Positions 15,401 through 22,513 are shown, counted from the first letter of the stretch. The stretch is DNA of 33,991 nt from UBA1189 sp045660385 (GCA_045660385.1 JAZRDT010000121.1:1-33991), one strand, 5' to 3'. Numbers and translations are program-made. The notes: generated by a model not told the origin, from the letters alone.

Positions 15401-16093
15401 GAACCGCTGGAGGCATTCTCGTTCGGCTACTTTAGCCGTAATGGCCGCACCGTACCTACCGTGATCACTGTGAGTGAGGGTGGTGAAGCAGAGAATGAAG
15501 GCGACTCAGACACTGTAGTGTCATCGGATGGTATTGGTGTTGCCGTGGAAGAGACTCTGTCGGGCCTCGAGTGGAAAATGACGCTATCCATGGATACGCC
15601 GCAGCGCTATACCGCATTCCAGATGGATCTGGAGTTCCCCGAGGGTGTCAATGTGTTTGATGATATGGCGGACCTCGCTCCCGCCGTACGTCTCGAAGGT
15701 GCGCACACGTTGATGGGTGGCTATCTTGACAACGGCAGCTATCGTGTGCTTGCCTACTCGGATGTGAATGAGGCTGTTCCTGATGATGCTGGCGAACTCT
15801 TTACGCTTGTGCTCAGTGCCGACCGCACTCTCACCATGGGTGACTATTCCTTCACCATAAAGAACATACGTATGCTCACACCGGCTGGCTTCGAGCACCT
15901 GATGACTGACGTGGAGGCTCTGATGCATGTGTCGGAGTCGGGCATTGAACCGACGGCGCAGGATGCCTGCCGCATCAGCTATTATACTGTCGAAGGCAAA
16001 CCGCTGGCTGCACCGCGTGACGGTATCGTTATATGCCGCAAGGTATATGCCGATGGACGCATCGAGGTGGTGAAGAAGATGTTTGGAAAATAA
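12461..16093 (+). CDS. Secreted CotH-family protein with discoidin, dockerin and cohesin-like modules
   Basis: A 1210-residue protein with a signal peptide (LILPIVWACLCVASLVAQ). Modules: the short opening motif YYVYFTDGSVEAYPIEYVKE; a discoidin-like domain at about 185-345 (FHSTWSADAVYEVDLSK, ISEFRLYEV); a CotH kinase-like domain at about 376-750 with KGRGNSSW, KPFGLTKGKNWNL, YRGSYIFTQK and FGPAWDFDWSYG; a dockerin-like pair at about 763-815 (DVNRDGAIDVEDRELL, ADVDATGELTVSDVAWL); a second discoidin-like domain at 858-1000; a cohesin-like beta-domain at about 1024-1155; and a 45-residue type IX secretion-like tail ending VVKKMFGK. CotH proteins of spores are protein kinases; activity here is inferred only from fold motifs. 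Single-gene unit with its own -7 box. Confidence 0.85.
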   Translation: MKRILILPIVWACLCVASLVAQTRDCYYVYFTDGSVEAYPIEYVKELNKTSEGYQLTLISDSVCSWTTDQVDAVSDNAPEYPQFTDFKFDDKLNEQLAYDVDATVTPDRVEASVGAIGKWLTPSYKLDSKVGEVYVDGQLQVSGVSRLRMAEEVTYTLSLPGHSRFTMEKVSDEVWSDTEATIREVELTEAMLSTNAPTSRENESLGMMLDGMSATIFHSTWSADAVYEVDLSKQVYISVALPKPLTALQFYYMGRTNTDKYNVQEWVVEASDNGTAWNRVAVINEESGLPVTGNGVSYQSPTIELGGSYSYVRFTASKVGYKNYLCISEFRLYEVLETTQQPELLQPARYAYRMVPMGREVAVKVDWLTDHAPAVPRIDINIEGGYMVSSKDYYLDAFITIQGQGVWPDFEDSVQIKGRGNSSWSSDPYAKNPYRLKFASSVKPFGLTKGKNWNLIAQKQYGSMMSNPMAMKAARMVGTAGANDVIPVDLYMNGDYRGSYIFTQKTGLANNSIDLDDESAAVFLELDSYFDEVYRFYSDSYRLPVNIKEPDFSEGETVLDMEQVKTDFNRFETAVSDVANFERLVDLDMLARFMFVNELVLNAEINHPKSTFLYKENLNALGSPYVFGPAWDFDWSYGYESNRQYCTSSPTDNIFDILVGGKGNLFFSHLWQASELLKRRYYAVWKDFVDNHLEEYIDYADDYLAFANSSFVDNASMWGDGGNYAAVAENMKSWLETRAHYILEQLTPYDLDAPIDYPYGDVNRDGAIDVEDRELLTQALLDVRGGQIDATQADVDATGELTVSDVAWLNDMIADEAVARTRQLVRVDEWLPDVEGEDADEALVAPVRKNAAATRDGGAWAQMLTEFDGLPGYYNGYSYEFSSPVITLPEPMERLRFTVSETNTGDKGSGYVCFALAEFYLYDENGNPITLTADNFRTNAQEPSEGPISDIVDDDLNSYFHSTWSEDFYEEHYIEVTLPEPLEAFSFGYFSRNGRTVPTVITVSEGGEAENEGDSDTVVSSDGIGVAVEETLSGLEWKMTLSMDTPQRYTAFQMDLEFPEGVNVFDDMADLAPAVRLEGAHTLMGGYLDNGSYRVLAYSDVNEAVPDDAGELFTLVLSADRTLTMGDYSFTIKNIRMLTPAGFEHLMTDVEALMHVSESGIEPTAQDACRISYYTVEGKPLAAPRDGIVICRKVYADGRIEVVKKMFGK

Positions 16094-16173
16094 TCCTTTT
16101 GCCGCATGCTCCTCTGAGATGACTGTTAGTACATGAAAAACACTATGGGCCATCAGGAGGGGCTGCGGTATTT

Positions 16174-16251
16174 GAGTTTAGAGTTTAATGTTTATAGTTT
16201 AGTGTGCCTGCCGGATGGTAACTTTTAACTTGTAATTTTTATTTTTTAACT
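16174..16251. repeat. Degenerate heptamer arrays before the ABC-F gene
   Basis: GAGTTTA, GAGTTTA, ATGTTTA, TAGTTTA at 16174-16201, then TTTAACT, TGTAATT, TTTATTT, TTTAACT at 16224-16251. Both keep the 7-base period with changing bases. They fill most of the leader region of the downstream gene. Confidence 0.6.
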
Positions 16252-16266
16252 CATATATAAAATAAC

Positions 16267-17910
16267 GTGATTTCAGTAGACGGATTGGCCGTAGAGTTTG
16301 GCGGCACTACATTATTCAAGGACATATCGTTTCAGATTAACGAGAAGGACCGTATAGCCCTTATGGGTAAGAACGGAGCAGGTAAGAGTACGCTGCTCAA
16401 GATACTTGCGGGGGTGCGACAGCCTACACGTGGTAAGGTGTCGGCACCGAAGGATTGTGTCATCGCATACCTGCCCCAGCATCTCATGACTGAGGATGGA
16501 CGCACTGTGTTTGAGGAAACCTCGCAGGCTTTTGCACATCTGCATGAGGCTGAGGCAGAGATTGAACGTATGAACAACGAATTGGCAACGCGCACCGACT
16601 ATGAAAGCGATGAATATATGGCGCTCATCGAACAGGTGGCTGTGCTGAGCGAGAAGTTCTATGCCATCGATATGACCCACTTCGAGGAGGATGTGGAGAA
16701 GACGCTCTTGGGTCTCGGCTTCGAGCGTACTGATTTTGACAAGCCGACCTCGGAGTTTTCGGGTGGCTGGCGCATGCGCATTGAGTTGGCCAAACTGCTG
16801 CTCAAGGATCCTGACGTACTCTTGCTTGACGAGCCCACCAACCACCTCGATATCGAGAGTATACAGTGGCTTGAGGAGTTTATCAAGACCTCATCGAAGG
16901 CGGTGGTTGTCATCAGTCACGACCGTAAGTTTGTGGACTCCATCACTACACGTACCATCGAGGTGACTATGGGTCGCATCTACGACTACAAGGCTTCGTA
17001 CAGTCACTACCTGGAGCTGCGCAAGGAGCGCCGCGAACAGCAGCAGAAGCAGTACGAGGAGCAGCAGAAGATGATACAGGAGACGAAGGACTTTATCGAG
17101 CGCTTCAAGGGTACCTATTCGAAGACCTTCCAGGTACAGAGCCGTGTGAAGATGCTCGAGAAACTGGAGCTTATCGAGGTGGATGAGGAGGATACATCAC
17201 GCTTGCGCCTCAAGTTTCCGCCTTCGCCCCGCAGTGGTAACTACCCCGTGACAGCCGATGGGGTGGGCAAGACCTATGACCGGGTCATATACAAGGATGC
17301 CAACTTCATGGTGGAGCGTGGCGACAAGATCGCTTTCGTAGGACGCAATGGTGAGGGTAAGAGTACGATGGTGAAGAGCATCATGGGTGAGATTCCCTTC
17401 GATGGTACCATCACCCTCGGTCACAATGTGCAGATAGGTTACTTCGCGCAGAACCAGGCATCGCTGCTGGATGAGGAGCTCACCGTGTTCCAGACCATCG
17501 ATGATGTGGCGAAGGGTGAGATACGTAACAAGATACGCGACCTACTAGGCGCCTTCATGTTTGGTGGCCCTGAGGAGTCGATGAAGAAGGTGAAGGTGCT
17601 TTCTGGTGGTGAGCGCACCCGACTGGCGCTTCTCAAGCTGTTGCTGGAGCCTGTCAACCTGCTCATCCTCGACGAGCCCACCAACCACCTTGACCTTAAG
17701 ACCAAGGATGTGCTGAAACAGGCATTACAGGATTATGACGGTACGCTCATCCTGGTAAGCCATGACCGCGACTTCCTCGATGGACTGGTGACCAAGGTGT
17801 ATGAGTTTGGACATCAACGTGTGCGCGAGCATCTTTGCGGTGTGTATGAGTTCCTCGAAACCAAGAAAATGGAGAGTTTGCAGGAACTGGAGCGCAAGAA
17901 GAACGGATGA
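16267..17910 (+). CDS. ABC-F family ATPase (ribosome-associated type)
   Basis: A 547-residue soluble protein with two ABC ATPase domains and no membrane segments, the pattern of ABC-F translation factors. Domain 1: Walker A GKNGAGKST at 33-41, signature FSGGWRMRIELAKLLL near 164, Walker B LLLDEPTNHLD near 185. Domain 2: GRNGEGKST near 358, LSGGERTRLALLKLLL near 444, LILDEPTNHLD near 465. The charged linker between them, with the RREQQQKQYEEQQK helix, is the part that enters the ribosomal E site in known members. The start is GTG at 16267; an in-frame stop at 16258-16260 rules out anything upstream. Subfamily (EttA, YbiT or another) is not settled, nor whether it gives antibiotic resistance. 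Confidence 0.93.
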   Translation: MISVDGLAVEFGGTTLFKDISFQINEKDRIALMGKNGAGKSTLLKILAGVRQPTRGKVSAPKDCVIAYLPQHLMTEDGRTVFEETSQAFAHLHEAEAEIERMNNELATRTDYESDEYMALIEQVAVLSEKFYAIDMTHFEEDVEKTLLGLGFERTDFDKPTSEFSGGWRMRIELAKLLLKDPDVLLLDEPTNHLDIESIQWLEEFIKTSSKAVVVISHDRKFVDSITTRTIEVTMGRIYDYKASYSHYLELRKERREQQQKQYEEQQKMIQETKDFIERFKGTYSKTFQVQSRVKMLEKLELIEVDEEDTSRLRLKFPPSPRSGNYPVTADGVGKTYDRVIYKDANFMVERGDKIAFVGRNGEGKSTMVKSIMGEIPFDGTITLGHNVQIGYFAQNQASLLDEELTVFQTIDDVAKGEIRNKIRDLLGAFMFGGPEESMKKVKVLSGGERTRLALLKLLLEPVNLLILDEPTNHLDLKTKDVLKQALQDYDGTLILVSHDRDFLDGLVTKVYEFGHQRVREHLCGVYEFLETKKMESLQELERKKNG

Positions 17911-17925
17911 TATGAACATATGGCG

Positions 17926-17964
17926 ATGAGGGTGTGTCCGGAAGAACACACCCTCATGCTTTTT
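17926..17964 (+). terminator. Intrinsic terminator of the ABC-F gene
   Basis: A 12-bp perfect stem, ATGAGGGTGTGT at 17926-17937 and its complement at 17946-17957, with an 8-base loop, is followed by C and a run of five T. It lies 16 bases after the ABC-F stop, between convergent genes. Confidence 0.9.
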
Positions 17965-17979
17965 GTTGTTGTGGAATCA

Positions 17980-18597
17980 TCAGAAGGCCAGACCGAGACG
18001 GAAGCCGAAGTTCCCCGGCATGTCCATGTTCTGTCCCATTACAGTGCCATCGTTGGTGGAGAAGCTATAGTAAGCTGCTGCATGCAGACCCATGCCATTG
18101 GCCCAAGGGTACCATCGTACACCGATCTCTGGTGACATGTAGAATCCCCAGGTGTCGGCCGATGATTTGTAGATGTAGTAGTAGGACGACATGTAGGCAT
18201 ACTCGGCTCCCAACTTGAGCGCTACGTAGGGTTGCCAGTCGGACTCGATGATGCGGTACAGGGCAGTGACACCGAAGGGGAGCTGGTAGAGTGAACGCTG
18301 CTGGTCGGTATACACGGCTGTCTCGTTTGTGAGGTTCACTACGCTGCGGTCGACATACTGGTTGTTGGTGTGATAACTTACGAAGGCGCCGATGGCAATG
18401 TCAGGGGTGAGATACCATCCCGCGTCGAAGTTCATACCCCAGCCACTTGCCTTATCCACATAGTCGTTGATGGGCATGTTGAGCTGCCAGTCTACGTTGT
18501 AGTAGGCGTCGAGCGAAACTTGTGACTTGGCTGGCATGCTGTATCCAGCTATGAGCGCCATGGCGATGGCCACGCGGACGAAATGTTTCTGTTTCAT
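17980..18597 (-). CDS. Outer-membrane beta-barrel protein
   Basis: A 205-residue protein with a signal peptide (VAIAMALIAGYSMPAKSQ). The rest alternates hydrophobic and polar residues with many aromatics and ends FGFRLGLAF; a terminal Phe is the usual signal for barrel assembly. The size and style (GWGMNFDAGWYLTPDIAIGA; YVALKLGAEYAYM; MSPEIGVRWYPW) fit a small 8-strand OmpA/OmpW-like barrel of Bacteroidetes. No cysteine or periplasmic domain is present. It follows the DUF4136 lipoprotein gene by 36 bases on the same strand, so the two are likely one operon. Role unknown, perhaps envelope structure. Confidence 0.85.
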   Translation of the reverse strand: MKQKHFVRVAIAMALIAGYSMPAKSQVSLDAYYNVDWQLNMPINDYVDKASGWGMNFDAGWYLTPDIAIGAFVSYHTNNQYVDRSVVNLTNETAVYTDQQRSLYQLPFGVTALYRIIESDWQPYVALKLGAEYAYMSSYYYIYKSSADTWGFYMSPEIGVRWYPWANGMGLHAAAYYSFSTNDGTVMGQNMDMPGNFGFRLGLAF

Positions 18598-18633
18598 GAT
18601 TCAAGAAATGAAGGGTTAAATGTCTTTTGTTTA

Positions 18634-19284
18634 TCAACGCTCTGCGGCTGATTTGAGATAGGGCGACTGGCTGAAGGCCTGCGCGATCGACTCTTTTACC
18701 TCGGAGGTGTTGAGTGTGCCGTCGGCATTGAGGAGTCCGCTGATGTAGCTGCTCCATACCACCTTGAGCTGTCTGGAGGTGCCCTCCGTCTCGGAAAGGT
18801 CTACCAATTCGCCCAAAAGTGAGCCGGTAGAGTATGAATAGGTGATGCTATAGGGCCAATACCATCCGCCCCAGTTGCCCCAATATCCGAAGTGCCAGTA
18901 CCAGGGATAACCGTACCACCAGGGGTAGTTGTTGTAGTAGCGGAACTTGTAGGTCTCTTCCACGTAACTTATCTGCAGGCCGAGGTCGGCATTGGCCTTG
19001 TCAAGTGTACGTACATATCCCGCAGCCTCCATGCCGTTGACATAGTTGGCAATGATGATGTCTGCGTCGGGGGTGCCATACAGATACTTGGGCTTGCTGG
19101 CGCTGCCCGTGATGATGAGTACGCTGTCGGGGACGTAGAAGGTGGTGAACTTGGCGAAGTCGGTGTCGTCATCGTAGTTGGTATACACCAGGTATTCGTC
19201 GTCGAGTTTGCCCGTGTCGGGGGTCTTCTCGCAGGCGCTCATCAGTAGAGCAGCTGCAAAGAGCATAGGAAATACTTTTTTCAT
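18634..19284 (-). CDS. DUF4136-family lipoprotein
   Basis: A 216-residue lipoprotein with the lipobox LMSAC (Cys18). The order of features fits the DUF4136 family: YDDDTDFAKFTTFYVPD near the start, DADIIIANYVNGMEAAGYVR in the middle, a Trp/Tyr/Gly-rich stretch (NNYPWWYGYPWYWHFGYWG), then GELVDLSETEGTSRQLKVVW and a final IAQAFSQSPYL helix. Proteins of this family sit on the inner face of the outer membrane in Bacteroidetes and Proteobacteria; their function is not established. It is upstream of, and probably co-transcribed with, the beta-barrel gene. Its upstream region is filled with heptamer repeats. Confidence 0.9.
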   Translation of the reverse strand: MKKVFPMLFAAALLMSACEKTPDTGKLDDEYLVYTNYDDDTDFAKFTTFYVPDSVLIITGSASKPKYLYGTPDADIIIANYVNGMEAAGYVRTLDKANADLGLQISYVEETYKFRYYNNYPWWYGYPWYWHFGYWGNWGGWYWPYSITYSYSTGSLLGELVDLSETEGTSRQLKVVWSSYISGLLNADGTLNTSEVKESIAQAFSQSPYLKSAAER

Positions 19285-19290
19285 AATATA

Positions 19291-19385
19291 AGGTATAAGG
19301 GTTAAAGGTATAAGGGTTAAAGGTTAAGGGTTAAAGGTTAAAGGTTAAAGGTTAAAGGGTAAAGGGTAAGGGTAAGGGTAAGGGG
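19291..19385. repeat. Telomere-like GGTTAAA heptamer array
   Basis: About 95 bases of 7-base units drifting from AGGTATA and AGGGTTA through four near-perfect AAAGGTT units to AAAGGGT and AGGGTAA. It fills nearly the whole gap between the NlpE-like and DUF4136 genes, including the region where a promoter would be expected. It has no spacers, so it is not a CRISPR array. Confidence 0.9.
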
Positions 19386-19424
19386 TTGGTACTTCGGTAG
19401 GGTACTATGCAAAAGGGAGAGGTG

Positions 19425-19913
19425 TCATTTCCTTTTCAGCTTATGTCGCCAGTCCTTCGATGCACGTTTCAGGTCTTTGTCCAGCTTGTGCAGGGCGCTG
19501 TCGCCCTCGGCCAAGAGATGCATGCGGGGACGTCCGTAGTATGAGATGAGCTCATACACTACAGCCGTAGAGTCGTTGGGGATACCAATGAGCACGATCT
19601 TTTCTCCCTCGTCGTAGTTGGTGTTTACCTTACCATTGGTCTCGGTGTAGCTCTCGGTGAGGGTGTAGGTGCCGTCGGAGTTGAGTCCGTAGCTGCTGAT
19701 GGCAAGCACATAGTTGGCTGGCTTGCCTGCATCGCTGGGCATCACGCCCTCGTATACGAATGTCTGCAGGTCGCCTATGGTAGAATCGTTCACCATGTAG
19801 ATGCTATCGCTATAGGCCTCAATGGCAGCGATAGGTTGGGCCTTCTTTCTGTTGCACGAAACAGCCAGTACGGCAAATGCGGCAATGGCCGCAATGGTTA
19901 GCATTTTCTTCAT
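19425..19913 (-). CDS. NlpE-like lipoprotein
   Basis: A 162-residue lipoprotein. The ATG at 19913 is chosen (MKKMLTIAAIAAFAVLAVSC, lipobox cysteine at 20); an ATG four codons upstream at 19925 is also possible. The mature part resembles the N-terminal domain of NlpE, the copper/adhesion stress lipoprotein: TFVYEGVMPSDAGKPANYVL, then LNSDGTYTLTESYTETNGK and a strand VVYELISYYG. The Cys-x-x-Cys of E. coli NlpE is missing; PSDAGKP stands at that place, so metal sensing by that motif is not expected. The C-terminus is strongly basic (RASKDWRHKLKRK). Same strand as its neighbours, separated from the next by a repeat array. Confidence 0.75.
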   Translation of the reverse strand: MKKMLTIAAIAAFAVLAVSCNRKKAQPIAAIEAYSDSIYMVNDSTIGDLQTFVYEGVMPSDAGKPANYVLAISSYGLNSDGTYTLTESYTETNGKVNTNYDEGEKIVLIGIPNDSTAVVYELISYYGRPRMHLLAEGDSALHKLDKDLKRASKDWRHKLKRK

Positions 19914-20011
19914 TGTATTCTCCATTTTAGTGGGTTAATAGCAATATGCTAACACCTTCGTGCCTTTTTTGTTTGCCTGCAAGGAGGTTTTTAATTTGGA
20001 GTTAGGTGCAT

Positions 20012-20045
20012 GAATCAGGAGTGATTAACTCCTGTCTCCTGATTC
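20012..20045 (-). terminator. Inverted repeat after the YgiQ gene
   Basis: A 10-bp perfect inverted repeat, GAATCAGGAG at 20012-20021 and its complement at 20036-20045, lies just past the stop of the radical SAM gene on the minus strand. There is no T-run. It could be a weak terminator or another member of the local repeat family. Confidence 0.5.
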
Positions 20046-20048
20046 TTC

Positions 20049-21929
20049 TTATCGTCCGAATAGCTTGTCGATGAGGTCGCGGCGTCCCATACGACGTAGC
20101 TCGTCCATAATGGCGCGGCGCATTTCGGGCTTGTACCAGAAGAAGAACTGGCGCTGCGCCTGCTTGTCGCGCGATGACTTGGCCGAGAAGATTGGCTGCA
20201 GCGTGTAGGGGTGAAAGCCGGTGTGCCAGGCTTCAGTGCTCACGGTCATGGGAGTGGGGGTGAAATCCTGCACTTGCTCCAAATGGAAGTCCATGCGTTT
20301 CGTGAGTACGGCGAGTTCGGCCATATCCTCGGCCGTGCAGCCGGGGTGACTGCTGATGAAATAGGGGATGATCTGTTGGCGTAGGCCTGCGTCGCGGTTG
20401 ATGCGGTCGAATGTGCGTTTGAACTGCTCAAACAGTTCGAACGAAGGCTTGCGCATGATGTGCAGCACGCTGTCGGAGGTGTGCTCGGGGGCTACCTTGA
20501 GGCGGCCACTTACGTGGTTTGTGATGAGCTCTCTGGTATACTCACGGGCGGCTTGGTTGATGGTATCATCGGCGCTGCGATGGAGCAGCAGGTCGTAGCG
20601 CACACCACTACCGATGAAACTCTTCTTCACTTCGGGTAGGGCATCTACAGCACGATATATCTCGAGCAGCGGACGATGGTCGGTGTTTAGGTTGGGGCAC
20701 ACCTTAGGGTGTATGCACGAGGGTCGCTTGCAACGGGCACACTTGCCGGTATCGATGCCGCCCATGCGATACATGTTGGCCGATGGACCTCCGAGGTCGC
20801 TCAGGTAGCCCTTAAAGTCTGGCAGTTGGGCGATGGCTTTCACTTCGCGTAGGATACTCTCTTTGCTGCGGCTTACGATGAACTTGCCCTGATGGGCCGA
20901 TATGGTACAGAAGGCGCAACCGCCGAAGCAACCACGGTGAATGTTGACCGAGTGCTTGATCATGTCGTAGGCGGGGATGCGCTTCCCCTTGTAACGGGGA
21001 TGAGGAAGGCGCGTGTAGGGGAGGTCGAACGAATGGTCGAGTTCCTCGGTGGTCATGGGTGGGTAGGGTGCGTTGACGACTACGTAGCGCCCATCGGTGG
21101 TTTCTTGAATGAGGCGTGAGGCATGCAGTTTGTTTGACTCCTCCTCGATGTGACGGAAGTTGGCCGCCTCGGCACGCTTGTCGCGCAAGCACTCGGCATG
21201 ACTATGCAGCACGATATCGGATTCGGTGATACCGCCGGGTATCTCCTCCTTACGGCAGAGAAAGGCGGTTTGAGGAATACGGCCCCCCTCAATCCCCCCA
21301 AGGGGGGACGACATGGGCGCGCACTGTCTCTCCCCCTTGGGGGAGTTAGAGGGGGCCTCATTCAGTTGTCTTGCAATCTCCACAATAGGTTTCTCGCCCA
21401 TGCCATAGACGAGGATATCGGCTCCGCTATCGCAGAGGATGCTGGGGCGCACGGTGTCTTGCCAGTAGTCGTAGTGGGTGAGACGGCGCATGGAGGCTTC
21501 GATGCCACCCAGCACTACGGGTACGTCGGGGTAGAGTCGTTTGAGTATCTGTGTGTATACGATGGACGGATACTCGGGACGCAAGTCGTGACGACCGTCA
21601 GGAGTGTAGGCATCTTCGCTGCGTAAGCGCTTGGCTGCGGTGTATTTGTTGACCATCGAATCCATGCATCCGGCAGTGACGCCGAAGAAAAGGCGGGGAC
21701 GACCCATCTTGCGGAAATCGCGCAAGTCGTCGCGCCAGTTGGGTTGGGGTACGATGGCTACGCGCAGTCCTTCGGCCTCAAGTATGCGGCCTATGACGGC
21801 TGCTCCGAATGAGGGATGGTCTACATAAGCGTCGCCCGAGAAGAGGACAACATCGACCTCGTCCCAACCACGTAGCTCCATCTCCTTGCGTGTGGTGGGG
21901 AGAAAATCGGTTAATTGGTAATTGATCAT
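20049..21929 (-). CDS. YgiQ-family radical SAM protein
   Basis: A protein of 626 residues with the start at 21929, or 635 from 21956. The N-terminus TDFLPTTRKEMELRGWDEVD followed by LFSGDAYVDHPSFGAAVIGR is diagnostic of the YgiQ family. The radical SAM iron-sulfur motif is RGCFGGCAFC, and the family-specific SRSKESILREV and KVAPEHTSDSVL follow. The reaction is unknown; relatives are cytoplasmic radical SAM enzymes with a cobalamin-binding-like N-terminal domain. About 28 residues in the middle (starting EAPSNSPKGERQ and including SPLGGIEGG) come from a GC-rich inverted repeat at 21281-21357 and are not family sequence. The start region itself lies in a heptamer array (21909-21936). It follows the small gene at 21960-22283 closely, probably in one operon. 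Confidence 0.93.
   Translation of the reverse strand: MINYQLTDFLPTTRKEMELRGWDEVDVVLFSGDAYVDHPSFGAAVIGRILEAEGLRVAIVPQPNWRDDLRDFRKMGRPRLFFGVTAGCMDSMVNKYTAAKRLRSEDAYTPDGRHDLRPEYPSIVYTQILKRLYPDVPVVLGGIEASMRRLTHYDYWQDTVRPSILCDSGADILVYGMGEKPIVEIARQLNEAPSNSPKGERQCAPMSSPLGGIEGGRIPQTAFLCRKEEIPGGITESDIVLHSHAECLRDKRAEAANFRHIEEESNKLHASRLIQETTDGRYVVVNAPYPPMTTEELDHSFDLPYTRLPHPRYKGKRIPAYDMIKHSVNIHRGCFGGCAFCTISAHQGKFIVSRSKESILREVKAIAQLPDFKGYLSDLGGPSANMYRMGGIDTGKCARCKRPSCIHPKVCPNLNTDHRPLLEIYRAVDALPEVKKSFIGSGVRYDLLLHRSADDTINQAAREYTRELITNHVSGRLKVAPEHTSDSVLHIMRKPSFELFEQFKRTFDRINRDAGLRQQIIPYFISSHPGCTAEDMAELAVLTKRMDFHLEQVQDFTPTPMTVSTEAWHTGFHPYTLQPIFSAKSSRDKQAQRQFFFWYKPEMRRAIMDELRRMGRRDLIDKLFGR
21281..21357. repeat. 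GC-rich inverted repeat inserted in frame in the YgiQ gene
   Basis: Arms of about 28 bases, at 21281-21308 (GGCCCCCCTCAATCCCCCC and on) and 21330-21357, are near-perfect reverse complements, and each arm itself holds a palindrome of the type CCCCCAAGGGGG. The repeat is open in the YgiQ frame and encodes NSPKGE and SPLGGIEGG. Confidence 0.85.
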
Positions 21930-21936
21930 CGATAAT
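21909..21936. repeat. Heptamer array at the YgiQ start
   Basis: Four 7-base units, GGTTAAT, TGGTAAT, TGATCAT, CGATAAT. On the minus strand they read through the proposed start codon and give MINYQLTD, so the N-terminus of the YgiQ protein is partly repeat-derived. Confidence 0.6.
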
Positions 21937-21959
21937 GGTGCGCCGTAGGCTCTCAATGG

Positions 21960-22283
21960 TTATTCTTCGATATTCGGCTGCTCTTCCAATTCATCCTCGG
22001 CCGTCCAGTCGTGATATAGCTCAATGAGGGCACTGAGGCCAAGTGCTTTCATGTTGTCGTGGAAGATGACATCCACGCAGAGAGTGAGCAGATCCTTGCA
22101 GTCGTTCTGTGATGCGATAAGTGAACGCACGGTGAGCTTGAGCTTGTCGAGCACACCTTCGTCGACAATGCCATTGCTGCCAATGAGTCCGGTGAGGAGC
22201 TGGTATTTCTCGATGGTGGACAAGTGCTCATCGGTGATGGTGATGCTACGTGTGCCGCTCTTGTTGGTGGTGATGGTATACAT
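21960..22283 (-). CDS. Small hypothetical protein upstream of ygiQ
   Basis: A 107-residue protein starting MYTITTNKSGTRSITITDEH. The frame is open further upstream to 22424, but that extension runs through duplicated promoter sequence and encodes low-quality peptide, so the ATG at 22283 is chosen. The sequence is mainly helical and acidic with a charged end, WTAEDELEEQPNIEE, and no signal peptide. I do not recognise the family. The stop is close to the start region of the YgiQ gene on the same strand, which suggests co-expression. Promoter at 22396-22425. Confidence 0.7.
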   Translation of the reverse strand: MYTITTNKSGTRSITITDEHLSTIEKYQLLTGLIGSNGIVDEGVLDKLKLTVRSLIASQNDCKDLLTLCVDVIFHDNMKALGLSALIELYHDWTAEDELEEQPNIEE

Positions 22284-22315
22284 ATCAAAAAATAATATAT
22301 AGGTTTCACTAAGTG

Positions 22316-22409
22316 ATTCTATGCAAAGATAATGCAAGCGAGTGAATGAAGTTGACTTTATTTTCAACGAGTGCAGCTTATCTTCGCATTCTATGCAAAG
22401 ATAATGCAA
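22316..22409 (-). promoter_or_regulatory. Duplicated 22-base promoter repeat
   Basis: The 22-base sequence ATTCTATGCAAAGATAATGC plus AA occurs at 22316-22337 and again at 22388-22409, 72 bases apart. On the minus strand each contains a -7 box TATCTTTG (22331-22324 and 22403-22396). The upstream copy has a -33 TTTG at 22425-22422, 18 bases away; the other lacks one. They would give tandem start sites for the gene at 22283. Confidence 0.65.
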
Positions 22410-22458
22410 ATGGTCGGAAAACAAAGCGAATGTAGGGGACGAATTTCGTGTGTGGACA

Positions 22459-22513
22459 AAAAAAGATGTCGATTTATTAGCGCGAACGGGATTTTCTACC
22501 TACTTTTGCAACC
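22459..22513 (+). promoter_or_regulatory. ilvD promoter, copy 1 of the shared ilv block
   Basis: A 55-base block identical at 50 positions to 24572-24626 upstream of ilvB. It holds AAAAAAGATG, the core GATTTATTAGCGCGAACGGG, then TTTTCTA and the -7 box TACTTTTG at 22501-22508. There is no -33 TTTG at the usual distance; the conserved GCGCGAACGGG sits there instead, suggesting activator-dependent or otherwise specialised recognition. Confidence 0.75.

Noticed and set aside
19291..19385. Possible CRISPR or telomere-like array
   Set aside because: Units are 7 bases, contiguous and degenerate, with no unique spacers and no cas genes nearby; chromosomal telomeres are not expected here.
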